Assembly: GCA_025352065.1 (NCBI GenBank)
Contig: JANXUC010000014.1
Coordinates: 1-50,345 of the forward strand
Source of the DNA: Acidobacteriaceae bacterium
Lineage (GTDB): Bacteria; Acidobacteriota; Terriglobia; Terriglobales; Acidobacteriaceae
Direction of reading: 5' to 3'
DNA length: 50,345 nucleotides
Shown: one piece after another, positions 23,377 to 30,889 of the stretch
Numbering within the stretch: position 1 is the stretch's first letter
How the letters are laid out: every line of letters starts with the position of its first letter
The notes under the pieces: generated by a model
What the model was told of the DNA's origin: nothing
What the model saw: the letters and a program-made list of their open reading frames with translations, nothing else
Database searches by the model: none
Position numbers and translations under genes: made by a program

Positions 23377-23874
23377 CTATTTGTGCCCTCGTTGAACTTC
23401 CCGCCTTGCTCCAAACAGCCGTTTATCCCACCGAACGGGCGTTGGTTTCGTTGCTGTGATCCGGGGAAAATCCGGATGCCGTTGATGAATGAGAACGTTG
23501 CGTTCGATCCCGCCACTCGGCACGGAAGGAACCAATAACACGACGCTCCGCATTTCTTCATACCATTGGCCTCCCCAAGCGCGGCTCGCTTCGCCATCGG
23601 GGTCGTCCCAATCGGGAAGCACTTCGGGGTGGAGTTCCTCGATCAGAACATTTGCCGGGATGTGAATCTGGATCGATGCGAACCCCTTCGGCACGCGGCC
23701 AAGATTGCTATGAACCAGAATCTCGAGCAGCGCCCCCGCGTAGGAAGTCGCGCCGTAAATGACATACTGCCCCTTCCGATTCCATCGCGCCCCGTGCAGA
23801 GCGCCGGTTCCGTCGAATAGAGGATGAATCGCACGCGCAATGCGCGTGACTTCGAGGGGAGCAGCAGCTCGCAT
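23377..23874 (-). CDS. RES-domain toxin
   Basis: A 165-residue toxin of the RES family. Known members degrade NAD+ or ADP-ribosylate targets and are paired with Xre/MbcA-type antitoxins. The signature ARAIHPLFDGTGALHGARWN is followed by VIYGATSYAGALLEILVH; this carries the conserved Arg, Tyr and Glu positions of the fold. It starts 6 nt after the antitoxin stop. The domain fills almost the whole protein, as usual. Toxicity is inferred from the family. Confidence 0.88.
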   Translation of the reverse strand: MRAAAPLEVTRIARAIHPLFDGTGALHGARWNRKGQYVIYGATSYAGALLEILVHSNLGRVPKGFASIQIHIPANVLIEELHPEVLPDWDDPDGEASRAWGGQWYEEMRSVVLLVPSVPSGGIERNVLIHQRHPDFPRITATKPTPVRWDKRLFGARREVQRGHK

Positions 23875-23880
23875 TTCGCT

Positions 23881-24315
23881 CTAAACCGGCAACCCATATT
23901 CCAACTTGTCGAGCACTTGCTCCACCCGACGCGCTCCGAGCTCGGTCAACGCGGATTCGATCGGAGTCCGCCCACCAAGCTCAGGATGCGGTTGGGTGAG
24001 CCACTCGCGAGCATCCTCGCGGTCGTCCCAAACCATTTCCGCCGAGGCAATAACGCGTGCCAGCCGTTCCGTCCGCTCACTCTCCGCCGGACGGAGCCGC
24101 GAAACGCGCCGCTTGAACGTAGCCTGCGGCACGATGCGATAGAGAATCCGGTTACGCTCGCTGGCGACGGCAAAAACACGCTGTAGCGCGCGGCGGAGAG
24201 CCGCTTTCGGAATACCCCCTTCGACGAGATCCTCCAGGTCGCTAGCCGAGCGCACCTCGCGGCCGAGAACCGCGACACCGCCGAGAACCTCCGCTATTAA
24301 AGAAGCTTGCACCAT
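23881..24315 (-). CDS. Xre/MbcA-ParS-type antitoxin of the RES toxin
   Basis: An antitoxin of about 144 residues with the architecture of RES partners. An N-terminal helix-turn-helix-like part is followed by a C-terminal toxin-binding domain with AEMVWDDREDAREWLTQPHP, ELGGRTPIESALTELGARRV and VLDKLEYGLPV, the hallmark of that domain. Start: ATG 24315 has GGAGG 4 nt upstream (GTG 24312 is also possible). The ATGATG at 24331-24336 lies at the -10 box and cannot be used. The antitoxin-first order fits the family. Confidence 0.87.
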   Translation of the reverse strand: MVQASLIAEVLGGVAVLGREVRSASDLEDLVEGGIPKAALRRALQRVFAVASERNRILYRIVPQATFKRRVSRLRPAESERTERLARVIASAEMVWDDREDAREWLTQPHPELGGRTPIESALTELGARRVEQVLDKLEYGLPV

Positions 24316-24334
24316 AGAGCCTCCGAATAGCATC

Positions 24335-24379
24335 ATTATATACCGTATTGTTGTCCAATTGATGCTTATACCAATAAGC
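24335..24379 (-). promoter_or_regulatory. Promoter and dyad of the Xre/RES pair
   Basis: On the minus strand TATAAT (24340-24335) is a perfect -10 box about 20 nt before the antitoxin start. GCTTAT-ACCA-ATAAGC (24364-24379) is a perfect inverted repeat just upstream and is the likely operator. The -35 box is poor, as is common for autoregulated promoters. Confidence 0.6.
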
Positions 24380-24430
24380 TATTGAAATTAATGGCTTTAC
24401 TGGCAATGATTAAAGGTCGAAGAGTGGTTC

Positions 24431-24578
24431 GGTGCCCCAGGTTCACGTCGTTCTTTGAGGTTAACCTGGGTGCTGTTTGCCCCACGACCCATCTGCGGTA
24501 TTAAGTGTTACTGACCTCGGCGCGTGCTGCCGCCTGCAAGGCTACCGTCCAAGGAACGGACGTGAACGTCGGGCCCCG
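24431..24578. repeat. MITE-like inverted-repeat element, copy A
   Basis: A 148-bp element starting GGTGCCCCAGGTTCACG, similar along its length to copy B at 25195-25342 and of the same size. Its right end has diverged (GTGAACGTCGGGCCCC). It has no coding capacity of its own. Confidence 0.65.
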
Positions 24579-24585
24579 TTGTGCT

Positions 24586-25188
24586 ATGCTGCGCGCTATG
24601 TGGCTGCGTCTTGTTCTCACTTTGGGTTTATTTGCTTGCTTGGACACTGACGGATTCTCGGACCAGAAAGCTCCCAAGCCACCCAAAGCCTGCTCGCAAA
24701 AGGATATCCAGCGATACGGGCGGCCAATAATGTTCCGCCGCCGCGACGGGGTGGCTTTTGGGATATCGACACTGCATACTACCGTTTCGAAAGACGGAGA
24801 CTCGACCGTATATCTCTGGTTGTCCAACCAATCGAGGTTGCCGCAGGGCTACGATGTCTGCTGTAACGTGACGCTGTTCAAGAAAATCGAGGTCTTTGAT
24901 TCTGCAGGGGTGCGCCTGGAAAACGCTTCGGACGTTCGACTCAAGGACCTACAAGACAAGGATCAAGCCTACGTTGAGGGCTGTAGTTGCTCTGCAATGC
25001 TGAATATTGCGCCCGGCTCCTGTAGCGTGGTCGATCAAGGCTCTTTAAATGCAAAAGGTATTGCCTACGACTTACGCCCCGGAAAATACACGGTGAGGGA
25101 GAGATCGCCGTCGGGCAGCAACTCAAAGCTCTCGCTTGATTCTAAAAAGGAAACAGACGGACTATCGATCACCGTAGAAGACCACTGA
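24586..25188 (+). CDS. Exported cysteine-containing protein of unknown function
   Basis: A 200-residue protein with an N-terminal signal (MWLRLVLTLGLFACLDTDGFS) and a mature domain with several cysteines (ACSQKD, DVCCNV, EGCSCSAML, GSCSVV). The arrangement suggests a disulphide-rich beta-sandwich: STVYLWLSNQSRLPQGYDVC is typical of Ig-like accessory domains. LFAC could serve as a weak lipobox. ATG 24586 or ATG 24598 may be the start; neither has a clear ribosome binding site. The gene lies exactly between two MITE-like copies, so it may be a recent or mobile acquisition. No family recognised. Confidence 0.6.
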   Translation: MLRAMWLRLVLTLGLFACLDTDGFSDQKAPKPPKACSQKDIQRYGRPIMFRRRDGVAFGISTLHTTVSKDGDSTVYLWLSNQSRLPQGYDVCCNVTLFKKIEVFDSAGVRLENASDVRLKDLQDKDQAYVEGCSCSAMLNIAPGSCSVVDQGSLNAKGIAYDLRPGKYTVRERSPSGSNSKLSLDSKKETDGLSITVEDH

Positions 25189-25194
25189 CCGGTG

Positions 25195-25342
25195 GGTGCC
25201 CCAGGTTCGCGACGTTCTTTGTCGCTAACCTGGGCGCTGTCTGCACCACGACTCTGCAGCGGAGTTAATTTGCTCGTGACCTCGGCGCGTGCTCCCGCCT
25301 CCCAGGTTATCGTCCAAAGAACGGACGCGAACCTGGGGCACC
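25195..25342. repeat. MITE-like inverted-repeat element, copy B
   Basis: A 148-bp element with perfect 16-bp terminal inverted repeats: GGTGCCCCAGGTTCGC (25195-25210) and GCGAACCTGGGGCACC (25327-25342). The inverted similarity continues imperfectly inward for about 40 bp per arm. No transposase is encoded, as in a miniature element mobilised in trans. Confidence 0.7.
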
Positions 25343-25357
25343 GTGCTGACGAGGTGC

Positions 25358-25546
25358 CTAAGACCGTCTGCTTCTCCGAGGGCTTTTCCTCTTTTTCGGG
25401 CGCTGCGGATCTGGCCTCGGCGACCGATCGTTGGGACGCCCAGGACTCCTCGGCCTTGGCTGCGGGGGCCCTTTGTGCTGCGGCGGCTCAGGGTCTTTAA
25501 TTTCCTGGTCCGGCGGTAAGAGAAGCTCGTTAGCGTTGGAATTCAT
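25358..25546 (-). CDS. Small proline/arginine-rich protein
   Basis: ATG 25546 opens a 62-codon frame with AAAGGAG 8 nt upstream, a strong ribosome binding site. The protein starts MNSNANELLLPPDQEIKD and becomes a disordered Pro/Arg/Lys tail (PRSPGRPNDRSPRPDPQRPK, ending RRSRRS). Such tails suggest nucleic-acid binding or interaction with acidic partners. The 3' end lies 16 bp from the MITE-like copy B. Composition bias limits confidence. Function unknown. Confidence 0.5.
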   Translation of the reverse strand: MNSNANELLLPPDQEIKDPEPPQHKGPPQPRPRSPGRPNDRSPRPDPQRPKKRKSPRRSRRS

Positions 25547-25656
25547 CGCAGAAACTCCTTTCCTCAGCTTGAACATCCCACACTCCATCAAAAGTTGCAA
25601 AGAGTCGTGTGGGATATACGCCTCCGCCCCGGCGCAGGGCAGAAGTGAAGGCGTTC

Positions 25657-25872
25657 TTAACTAGTCCAAACCCACTTCACGAAGAGAATTAGTCCTATAA
25701 GCACCGTTATGGCTCCGACCAGCATAGACAGCAACCCAAAGAGCATGGAGCTACAACCGCCTTTTTGTCCCGCCTCTGCCGTTGAGAAAGAAGTGTACCC
25801 AACGACCCAGCACGCCAGTGAAGCCACTGCCACCACGGAAAATCGGACGGGCTGAAGGGCATATTGGAACAA
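25657..25872 (-). CDS. Small membrane protein, two spans (possible)
   Basis: A 71-codon frame with two hydrophobic helices: FSVVAVASLACWVVGYTSF (about residues 11-29) and MLFGLLSMLVGAITVLIGLI (about 43-62), ending FVKWVWTS. The start codon is unclear: TTG 25872 has no good Shine-Dalgarno, and ATG 25746 (inside the second helix) would leave a single span. The hydrophobic pattern argues that it is real. Unknown function. Confidence 0.45.
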   Translation of the reverse strand: MFQYALQPVRFSVVAVASLACWVVGYTSFSTAEAGQKGGCSSMLFGLLSMLVGAITVLIGLILFVKWVWTS

Positions 25873-25935
25873 AATTCTAGAGATAGGGAAGGGGGATTAC
25901 AAGAAGAGGAGTGCTCGCCTTCCCTATGGAACCGT

Positions 25936-25941
25936 TACAAT
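25936..25941 (+). promoter_or_regulatory. -10 box ahead of ispE
   Basis: TACAAT ends 9 nt before ATG 25951. No ribosome binding site intervenes (CTTCCCACC), so the mRNA may be leaderless or nearly so. Confidence 0.5.
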
Positions 25942-25950
25942 CTTCCCACC

Positions 25951-26943
25951 ATGACCATCACCCTCCGCTCGTTCGCGAAAATTAATCTCGGGCTTTGCAT
26001 CGGGCCGTTGCGGGCGGATGGATTTCATGAGTTGCGGACTGTTTATCAGACCATTGCCCTGCATGATCTTGTGCATGTTCGCATTGCGCGGGGCGAGGGC
26101 ATCGAGATTCGGTGTGCTGACCCTCGGGTGCCGTTGGATTCTTCCAATACTTGCTTTCGGATCGCTGAGCGCGTGATGGCGGCGCTGGGAGCTAAAGGTC
26201 GTGCTGTCATTGAGATAGAAAAGCGGTTGCCGGTGCAGGGTGGGCTGGGTGGCGCGTCGGCGAATGGTGTGGCGGCGATGCTGGGACTGCAACGCGCTCT
26301 CAAGAAACAACTCACAGGTACCGAGCAGTGGCGAATCGCTGCGGAAGTTGGTTCGGACCTGCCTTTATTTCTGATTGGCGGTACCGTTTTGGGAATCGAA
26401 CGTGGGGAGGAAGTTTATCCTCTGCCGGACTTTCCGGCGACTCCTTGCGTCATCGCCGTTCCCGAAATAGGAATCTCGACCCCCAGGGCCTTTGCTGACT
26501 GGGACTTACGAATTTCGACGAATGCGTTGACGCAACGCGATCCGTCCCATAGAATTAAGAAGTTCGGTCATGAGTTGTCTGCGTGGCTGAGTAGCCAAGG
26601 GTTAGGGTCGAAGTCAGGGCCAGTATCCGGAGCTCCTGCATTGCGCAGGGGCCGAGTTGGGAATCCACTTCTCAACCTCGTCCAAGCCGGGATCGCGAAC
26701 GACTTTGAACAAGTCGTCTTTCCGCAGCATCCCGAATTGTTTGAGGTCAAGTGTGCGCTGGAGCAGTTGGGGGCGAAGTACGCTTCTCTGTCCGGTTCCG
26801 GCTCGACGGTGTATGGATTGTTTGGATCGCGCGCGGCAGCGGAAAAAGCTGCCCGGTCGCTGAAGAAGCGAGGGATTCCAGCACACGTTACGTCGACGTT
26901 GACGCGGGCAGGGTATTGGAAGAGAGTTTGGGTGCAGGGGTAA
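25951..26943 (+). CDS. ispE: 4-diphosphocytidyl-2-C-methyl-D-erythritol kinase
   Basis: A 330-residue GHMP kinase of the non-mevalonate isoprenoid pathway. It begins SFAKINLGLCIGPLRADGFHELRT, the IspE signature with catalytic Lys. The ATP-binding motif PVQGGLGGASANGVAAM is a slight variant of the usual GxGLGGGSSNAA, and the C-terminal glycine loop is LSGSGSTVYGLF. An insertion near residues 210-230 (SQGLGSKSGPVSGAPALRRG) is longer than in typical members. ATG 25951 is chosen on family alignment, and the TACAAT box falls just before it. The stop is followed at once by a dispersed repeat. Confidence 0.94.
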   Translation: MTITLRSFAKINLGLCIGPLRADGFHELRTVYQTIALHDLVHVRIARGEGIEIRCADPRVPLDSSNTCFRIAERVMAALGAKGRAVIEIEKRLPVQGGLGGASANGVAAMLGLQRALKKQLTGTEQWRIAAEVGSDLPLFLIGGTVLGIERGEEVYPLPDFPATPCVIAVPEIGISTPRAFADWDLRISTNALTQRDPSHRIKKFGHELSAWLSSQGLGSKSGPVSGAPALRRGRVGNPLLNLVQAGIANDFEQVVFPQHPELFEVKCALEQLGAKYASLSGSGSTVYGLFGSRAAAEKAARSLKKRGIPAHVTSTLTRAGYWKRVWVQG

Positions 26944-27018
26944 ATCCCCGCCCTGTCGCAAAGTGCGCGACAAGGACGGGGCACCCCGAAGTTGGGGCAC
27001 TCCGAAGTTGGGGCACCC
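26942..27018 (+). repeat. Dispersed hairpin repeat, copy 2, with tandem units
   Basis: 26942-26985 repeats the element at 11648-11690. It runs into two adjacent copies of CCGAAGTTGGGGCAC (26986-27000 and 27002-27016). The hairpin lies right after the ispE stop and might act as a transcript end, but no T-run follows. Confidence 0.65.
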
Positions 27019-27059
27019 TGGGTTAGTCGATTCACTGGAGCTCAGAATCGACAGGTTTT

Positions 27060-27133
27060 TGGGCCGTCGACTAATGGTAGGTCAAGTGCCTTTGACGCAC
27101 TTTGTCTAGGTTCGAATCCTAGCGGCCCAGCCA
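27060..27133 (+). tRNA. tRNA-Gln (anticodon TTG)
   Basis: A complete cloverleaf. The acceptor stem TGGGCCG pairs with CGGCCCA (27123-27129), followed by G and an encoded CCA. The D arm is GAC...GTC. The anticodon stem AGTGC/GCACT carries the loop CTTTGAC, with anticodon TTG reading glutamine CAA. The T arm is CTAGG-TTCGAAT-CCTAG. It lies between ispE and prs on the same strand. Confidence 0.96.
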
Positions 27134-27255
27134 AGATTTAGGCATGGCTTTTGGACATAGGCCTTCAGCTAGAGCCCTGCTGATAGCCGAAAGCGGAATT
27201 TTGCTCTTGTATTTGTGGTCAGGTAAGCATCGTCAACTCACGAGGCAGACAGACT

Positions 27256-28305
27256 ATGGCAACCACAGTGACTCCGGTTGAAAAAAAGCAGCCGCAAGTG
27301 CAAGAAAAGCAAGGGCCAGACAAGCCGCAGGAAAAAATGGACCGGAACAAGCCGCGTCCACGCCTAGATGACAAGCTGAAAGTCTTCTCGGGGACGGCGA
27401 ACGAGGGCTTAGCGAACGAAGTTTGCGATTTTTTGGGTCTTGCGCGCGGGCAGGCGTTCCTGACGCGGTTTAAGGACGGTGAACATTACGTCCAGATTCA
27501 GGAGAACGTTCGCGGCGCGGATGTATTTGTGATTCAGCCGACGTGCCGTCCGGTGGACGAGCACTTGATGGAATTGTTGTTGATGATTGATGCGCTGAAG
27601 CGCGCATCATCACGGCGAATCACGGCGGTGATTCCGTATTACGGATATGCGCGGCAGGACCGGAAAGACAAGCCTCGTGTTCCAATATCGGCCAAGTTGG
27701 TGGCCGATTTGTTGACAACAGCGGGTGCGGATCGAGCGTTAATCGTCGATTTGCATACGCCGCAGTTGCAGGGATTTTTCAATATTCCGGTGGACCATCT
27801 GTTCGCGTCGCCGGTGCTGGTGGATTACTTCAAGAAGTTGGCGCTGCCGAATTTGACTGTAGTTTCACCGGATGCGGGCGGCGTGGAGCGCGCAAGGTTT
27901 TTTGCCAAGAAGATGGATTCGGCGCTGGCGATTGTGGATAAACGCCGCACCGACATCAACGTGGCCGAAGTGATGCACGTGATCGGAGATGTTCGCGGGC
28001 GCACTTGTTTGGTGCTGGACGATTTGATTGATACGGCAGGCACGCTGGTAAAGACGGCCACGGCGCTGCTGGAAAGTGGAGCGACTTCGGTTTACTCCTG
28101 CGCATCGCATGCGGTGCTTTCGGGACCGGCGGTAGAGAATATTGCGAATTCGGCGCTTGTGGAAGTTGTCGTGACGAACACGATTCCACTTTCAGAAGCG
28201 GCGGCGAAAGAGCCAAAGATTAAGGTGCGATCAATTGCGGGATTGGTGGGCAGTGCGATCCGCTCGATTCACGAAGAGACTTCAGTTAGCAATCTTTTCA
28301 TGTAA
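27256..28305 (+). CDS. prs: Ribose-phosphate pyrophosphokinase
   Basis: A 349-residue PRPP synthetase joining ribose 5-phosphate and ATP, the feeder for purine, pyrimidine, histidine and tryptophan synthesis. Hallmarks are FSGTANEGLANEVCDFLGL, RDVFVIQPT-like strand, PYYGYARQDRKDKPR (ATP loop), VDLHTPQLQGFF and the PRPP loop VLDDLIDTAGTL. The first 38 residues are a Lys/Pro/Gln-rich extension (starting MATTVTPVEKKQPQ) not found in the core family. It heads a block with rplY, pth, rpsF, rpsR and rplI on the same strand. Confidence 0.96.
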   Translation: MATTVTPVEKKQPQVQEKQGPDKPQEKMDRNKPRPRLDDKLKVFSGTANEGLANEVCDFLGLARGQAFLTRFKDGEHYVQIQENVRGADVFVIQPTCRPVDEHLMELLLMIDALKRASSRRITAVIPYYGYARQDRKDKPRVPISAKLVADLLTTAGADRALIVDLHTPQLQGFFNIPVDHLFASPVLVDYFKKLALPNLTVVSPDAGGVERARFFAKKMDSALAIVDKRRTDINVAEVMHVIGDVRGRTCLVLDDLIDTAGTLVKTATALLESGATSVYSCASHAVLSGPAVENIANSALVEVVVTNTIPLSEAAAKEPKIKVRSIAGLVGSAIRSIHEETSVSNLFM

Positions 28306-28341
28306 GAGCGCATTGAAGGCCGTGCGCGGCGGAGAGCAGCA

Positions 28342-28375
28342 GCAGATTCCTCAGGGCTGAAGCCCTTCGGAATGG
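28342..28375 (+). repeat. Dispersed repeat GCAGATTCCTCAGGGCT, copy 2
   Basis: This is GCAGATTCCTCAGGGCT-GAAGCCC-TTCGGAATG, lying between prs and rplY. The hairpin is GGGCT/AGCCC. See also 21248 and 30746. Confidence 0.8.
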
Positions 28376-28416
28376 CCAGAGTTTAGATTTTTATTTAGAC
28401 AGGGAAAGCAGAATTT

Positions 28417-29127
28417 ATGGCAAACGCAACAGTCAATAACACATTAGAAGCGACACCGCGCACAGCAACGACGAAGAATGCGGCGCGGCGGGTTCGCGTG
28501 GCAGGACAGGTTCCGGCCGTGGTGTATGGCGCGGGCAAAGCTTCGCAAACAGTTTCAGTGGATCCTCGCCAAGTGCAGAAGATTCTGTATTCGCAAACTG
28601 GCCACAACACGATTGTGGATCTGAAACTGCCGAACGAGCAAGCCAAGGCTATGATCGTGGACTGGCAGTATGAGCCGATCCGGGGCCATCTGCTGCATGT
28701 GGACTTCAAGCGGATTGCCATGGACAAGGCTCTGCGCATCAAGGTGCCGGTGCTGCTGAAAGGTGAAGCCGTCGGTGTGAAAGTGGATGGCGGAATTCTG
28801 GAGCAGGTTCTGCGCGAAGTTGAAATCGAATGCTTGCCCGCGGATATTCCGGCCAGCATCGATGTTGATGTCACGGAATTGACGTTCGGCAAGTTAATTC
28901 GCGTGGAAGATTTGCCGCATGGTGAGAAGCTGAAATTTCTCACCGATGCCAATCAGATGATCGCGCACATTGTGTCCGTGAAGGAAGTTGTTGTAGAGAC
29001 GGCTGTTGCCGCAGTCGATGCGACGGCTGTCTCGACCGAGCCGGAAGTCGCCAAGAAGGGCAAGCAGGATGCTGAAGGCGCCGAGGGTGCCGACAAGGCT
29101 GGCGACAAGAAAAAAGACAAGAAGTAA
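28417..29127 (+). CDS. rplY: 50S ribosomal protein L25 / Ctc type
   Basis: A 236-residue L25 protein of the long Ctc type. The N-terminal domain binds 5S rRNA (RRVRVAGQVPAVVYGAG, then VDFKRIAMDK). The C-terminal TL5-like domain contains LRIKVPVLLKGEAVGVKVDG, GGILEQVLREVEIECLPADI and DLPHGEKLKFL. The C-terminal 45 residues are low-complexity, Ala/Glu/Asp then Lys-rich, ending GDKKKDKK. The gene order prs-rplY-pth is conserved in many bacteria. Confidence 0.95.
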   Translation: MANATVNNTLEATPRTATTKNAARRVRVAGQVPAVVYGAGKASQTVSVDPRQVQKILYSQTGHNTIVDLKLPNEQAKAMIVDWQYEPIRGHLLHVDFKRIAMDKALRIKVPVLLKGEAVGVKVDGGILEQVLREVEIECLPADIPASIDVDVTELTFGKLIRVEDLPHGEKLKFLTDANQMIAHIVSVKEVVVETAVAAVDATAVSTEPEVAKKGKQDAEGAEGADKAGDKKKDKK

Positions 29128-29144
29128 CGGGTTGGTATTGAGGC

Positions 29145-29747
29145 GTGAAACTTATTGTGGGCTTGGGAAATCCGGGCATCGAATATCAGCTCACGCCGCA
29201 TAACCTGGGGTTCCTGGCGGTGAATCGCATCGCGCAGCAGTGTGGAGTTGAGATACGCAACCGCCAGTGCAGGGCGCTGACGGGACGGGCAGTGATCGCA
29301 GGCGAAACGGTGTTGCTGGCCAAGCCTGAGACGTACATGAATCTTAGCGGGATGTCGGTGCGCGAACTGGTGGACGAATACCAGGTCGATGCGACGAAAG
29401 ACTTGATCGTGATTTACGACGAGCTGGATTTGCCCCTCGGAGCGATTCGCATCCGGAAGCAAGGCAGTTCGGCGGGGCATAACGGGATCAAGTCGATTCT
29501 GGGCGCTTTGGGCAGCCAGAGCGTGATGCGAATTCGGTTGGGGATTGCTCCTGAGCACGCATTGGGAGACGGCGCAAAGTATGTGCTGAGCGAGTTTCGC
29601 AAAGCGCAATATCCGTTGATTGATGAAGTGCTGGAAACGGCGTCGGAGGCGGTAATCACGATTTTGACGCACGGTGTTGACGCGGCGATGAACAAGTACA
29701 ACCGCAAGGTCGAGCCGCCGGGCGGAGATGGCACGGACGGAAGTTAG
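29145..29747 (+). CDS. pth: Peptidyl-tRNA hydrolase
   Basis: A 200-residue enzyme that frees tRNA from prematurely released peptidyl-tRNA. The signature LIVGLGNPGIEYQLTPHNLG carries the catalytic His; KPETYMNLSG and VIYDELDLPLGAIRIRKQGS follow, with SAGHNGIKSI. The start is GTG 29145 with AGG close by, 17 nt after the rplY stop. Length is normal. Confidence 0.96.
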   Translation: MKLIVGLGNPGIEYQLTPHNLGFLAVNRIAQQCGVEIRNRQCRALTGRAVIAGETVLLAKPETYMNLSGMSVRELVDEYQVDATKDLIVIYDELDLPLGAIRIRKQGSSAGHNGIKSILGALGSQSVMRIRLGIAPEHALGDGAKYVLSEFRKAQYPLIDEVLETASEAVITILTHGVDAAMNKYNRKVEPPGGDGTDGS

Positions 29748-29769
29748 AAATTTGGAATGCGCGATGAGT

Positions 29770-29795
29770 GGCGAGCAGGAATGCTCGCCCTACAC
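29770..29795 (+). repeat. Dispersed repeat GGCGAGCAGGAATGCTCGCC, copy 1
   Basis: The palindrome-like GGCGAGCAGGAATGCTCGCC, then CTACAC, lies between pth and rpsF. GGCGAGCA/TGCTCGCC gives an 8-bp stem with a 4-nt loop. It recurs at 30821. Confidence 0.75.
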
Positions 29796-29812
29796 AGGAC
29801 GGAGAGAAAAGA

Positions 29813-30247
29813 ATGCAGCAACGTATTTACGAAGTGATGTTTATTGTGCGTCCGGACATGGTGGATGAGGACATGGACAAGCTGGTTTCGTCGATCGAGA
29901 CGCAGGTGACGACGGCTGGCGGTACGGTGAAGAGCCTGGAAAAGATGGGCAAACGCCGGCTGGCTTATTGGGTTGGCGGCTTTCAGGATGGTTTCTACAT
30001 GCTGCTGACGGTCGAGGGCGGCGGCGCACTGGTGCACGAGATCGAACGTCGCTTGCGCGTGACGGAGCCTGTGCTGAAGTTCATTACCGTGCGCATGGAT
30101 GAAGAAATCAAGCGCATGGAAAAGATGAAGAAGCTGCGGGATGCGAAGAAGCGTGCAGTGCCTGTACAAGCTGTTGTGGTGCCGGCAGCCGCTGCTACGG
30201 AAGCGGCTGCTGTGGAGCCAGTTCCGGCGGCACCGGCTACGGCGTAG
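29813..30247 (+). CDS. rpsF: 30S ribosomal protein S6
   Basis: A 144-residue S6 protein. The ferredoxin-like core is plain: RIYEVMFIVRPD, GGTVKSLEKMGKRRLAYWV, DGFYMLLTVEG and EPVLKFITVRMDEE. ATG 29813 is chosen over an in-frame ATG at 29768, which would add residues encoded by the repeat. A Val/Ala/Pro-rich tail of about 30 residues extends the usual core. S6 partners with S18 (rpsR), which follows 134 nt downstream. Confidence 0.95.
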   Translation: MQQRIYEVMFIVRPDMVDEDMDKLVSSIETQVTTAGGTVKSLEKMGKRRLAYWVGGFQDGFYMLLTVEGGGALVHEIERRLRVTEPVLKFITVRMDEEIKRMEKMKKLRDAKKRAVPVQAVVVPAAAATEAAAVEPVPAAPATA

Positions 30248-30381
30248 ACATGCTGCGATGAGTATCCTCAGGGGCTAAAGCCCGAGTGTTTGAAGGGTAC
30301 TTATGGCACAGCTGAAGCGTGCCCTTTTAAGGCTGAGCGAGGCCGAGATTAAGAATTTATTGTTTTGAAACGAGGAGCGAT

Positions 30382-30705
30382 ATGGCAGAACCATCGGCAC
30401 ACAGATCTTCAGGCGGTTCAGGGGATGGCGGTTCGCGTCCTCCGCGACAGGGTGGACCCGGCGGCGGATCGGGCGGTCCGGGCGGAAGGAAGTTTTTCCG
30501 CCGCAAGAAAGTTTGCAAGTTTTGCGTCGAGAAGATTGACGGCGTGAACTACAAAGATGTTCGTCTCCTGCAACAGTTCGTGGCGGAAAGCGGAAAGATC
30601 ACGCCACGGCGCTTGACTGGCGTTTGTACACGGCATCAGCGGCGCGTTTCGGCTGCTATCAAGCAGGCGCGCAACATCGCGTTGCTGCCGTTCTCGAACC
30701 GCTAG
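30382..30705 (+). CDS. rpsR: 30S ribosomal protein S18
   Basis: A 107-residue S18. The core is RKKVCKFCVEKIDGVNYKD, then LLQQFVAESGKITPRRLTGV and HQRRVSAAIKQARNIALLPF. Cys residues in KVCKFC and GVC, with the following His, fit the zinc-binding (C+) form. The first 35 residues form a Gly/Pro/Arg-rich disordered tail (GGSGDGGSRPPRQGGPGGGS) that is longer than usual. Confidence 0.95.
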   Translation: MAEPSAHRSSGGSGDGGSRPPRQGGPGGGSGGPGGRKFFRRKKVCKFCVEKIDGVNYKDVRLLQQFVAESGKITPRRLTGVCTRHQRRVSAAIKQARNIALLPFSNR

Positions 30706-30745
30706 TTTCTGCAACGGATTTGGAAGTTAGTTCGGCGAGCTTAGA

Positions 30746-30782
30746 GCAGATTCCTCAGGGCTGAAGCCCTTCGGAATGACAA
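30746..30782 (+). repeat. Dispersed repeat GCAGATTCCTCAGGGCT, copy 3
   Basis: Same unit as at 21248 and 28342, with GAAGCCC in the second half. It lies between rpsR and rplI, 38 bp before a copy of the other repeat family. Confidence 0.8.
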
Positions 30783-30820
30783 GTTTGGAGAGAAGGTTCT
30801 ATCCAGCTTGGTCTGCGAGC

Positions 30821-30846
30821 GGCGAGCAGGAATGCTCGCCCTACAC
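30821..30846 (+). repeat. Dispersed repeat GGCGAGCAGGAATGCTCGCC, copy 2
   Basis: Identical 26 bp to 29770-29795 (core plus CTACAC). It lies 44 bp ahead of rplI. Confidence 0.75.
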
Positions 30847-30889
30847 GGGCTCTTGTGCCGTTTCAAATATTTGGGAATGGAGTCATGTC

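Noticed and set aside
25192-25500. 102-codon plus-strand frame
   Set aside because: Most of it is read from the MITE-like repeat and the rest is antisense to the Pro/Arg-rich frame, which has a far better ribosome binding site.
27134-27255. A second tRNA after tRNA-Gln
   Set aside because: No T-arm GGTTCGA-type sequence or acceptor pairing is present.
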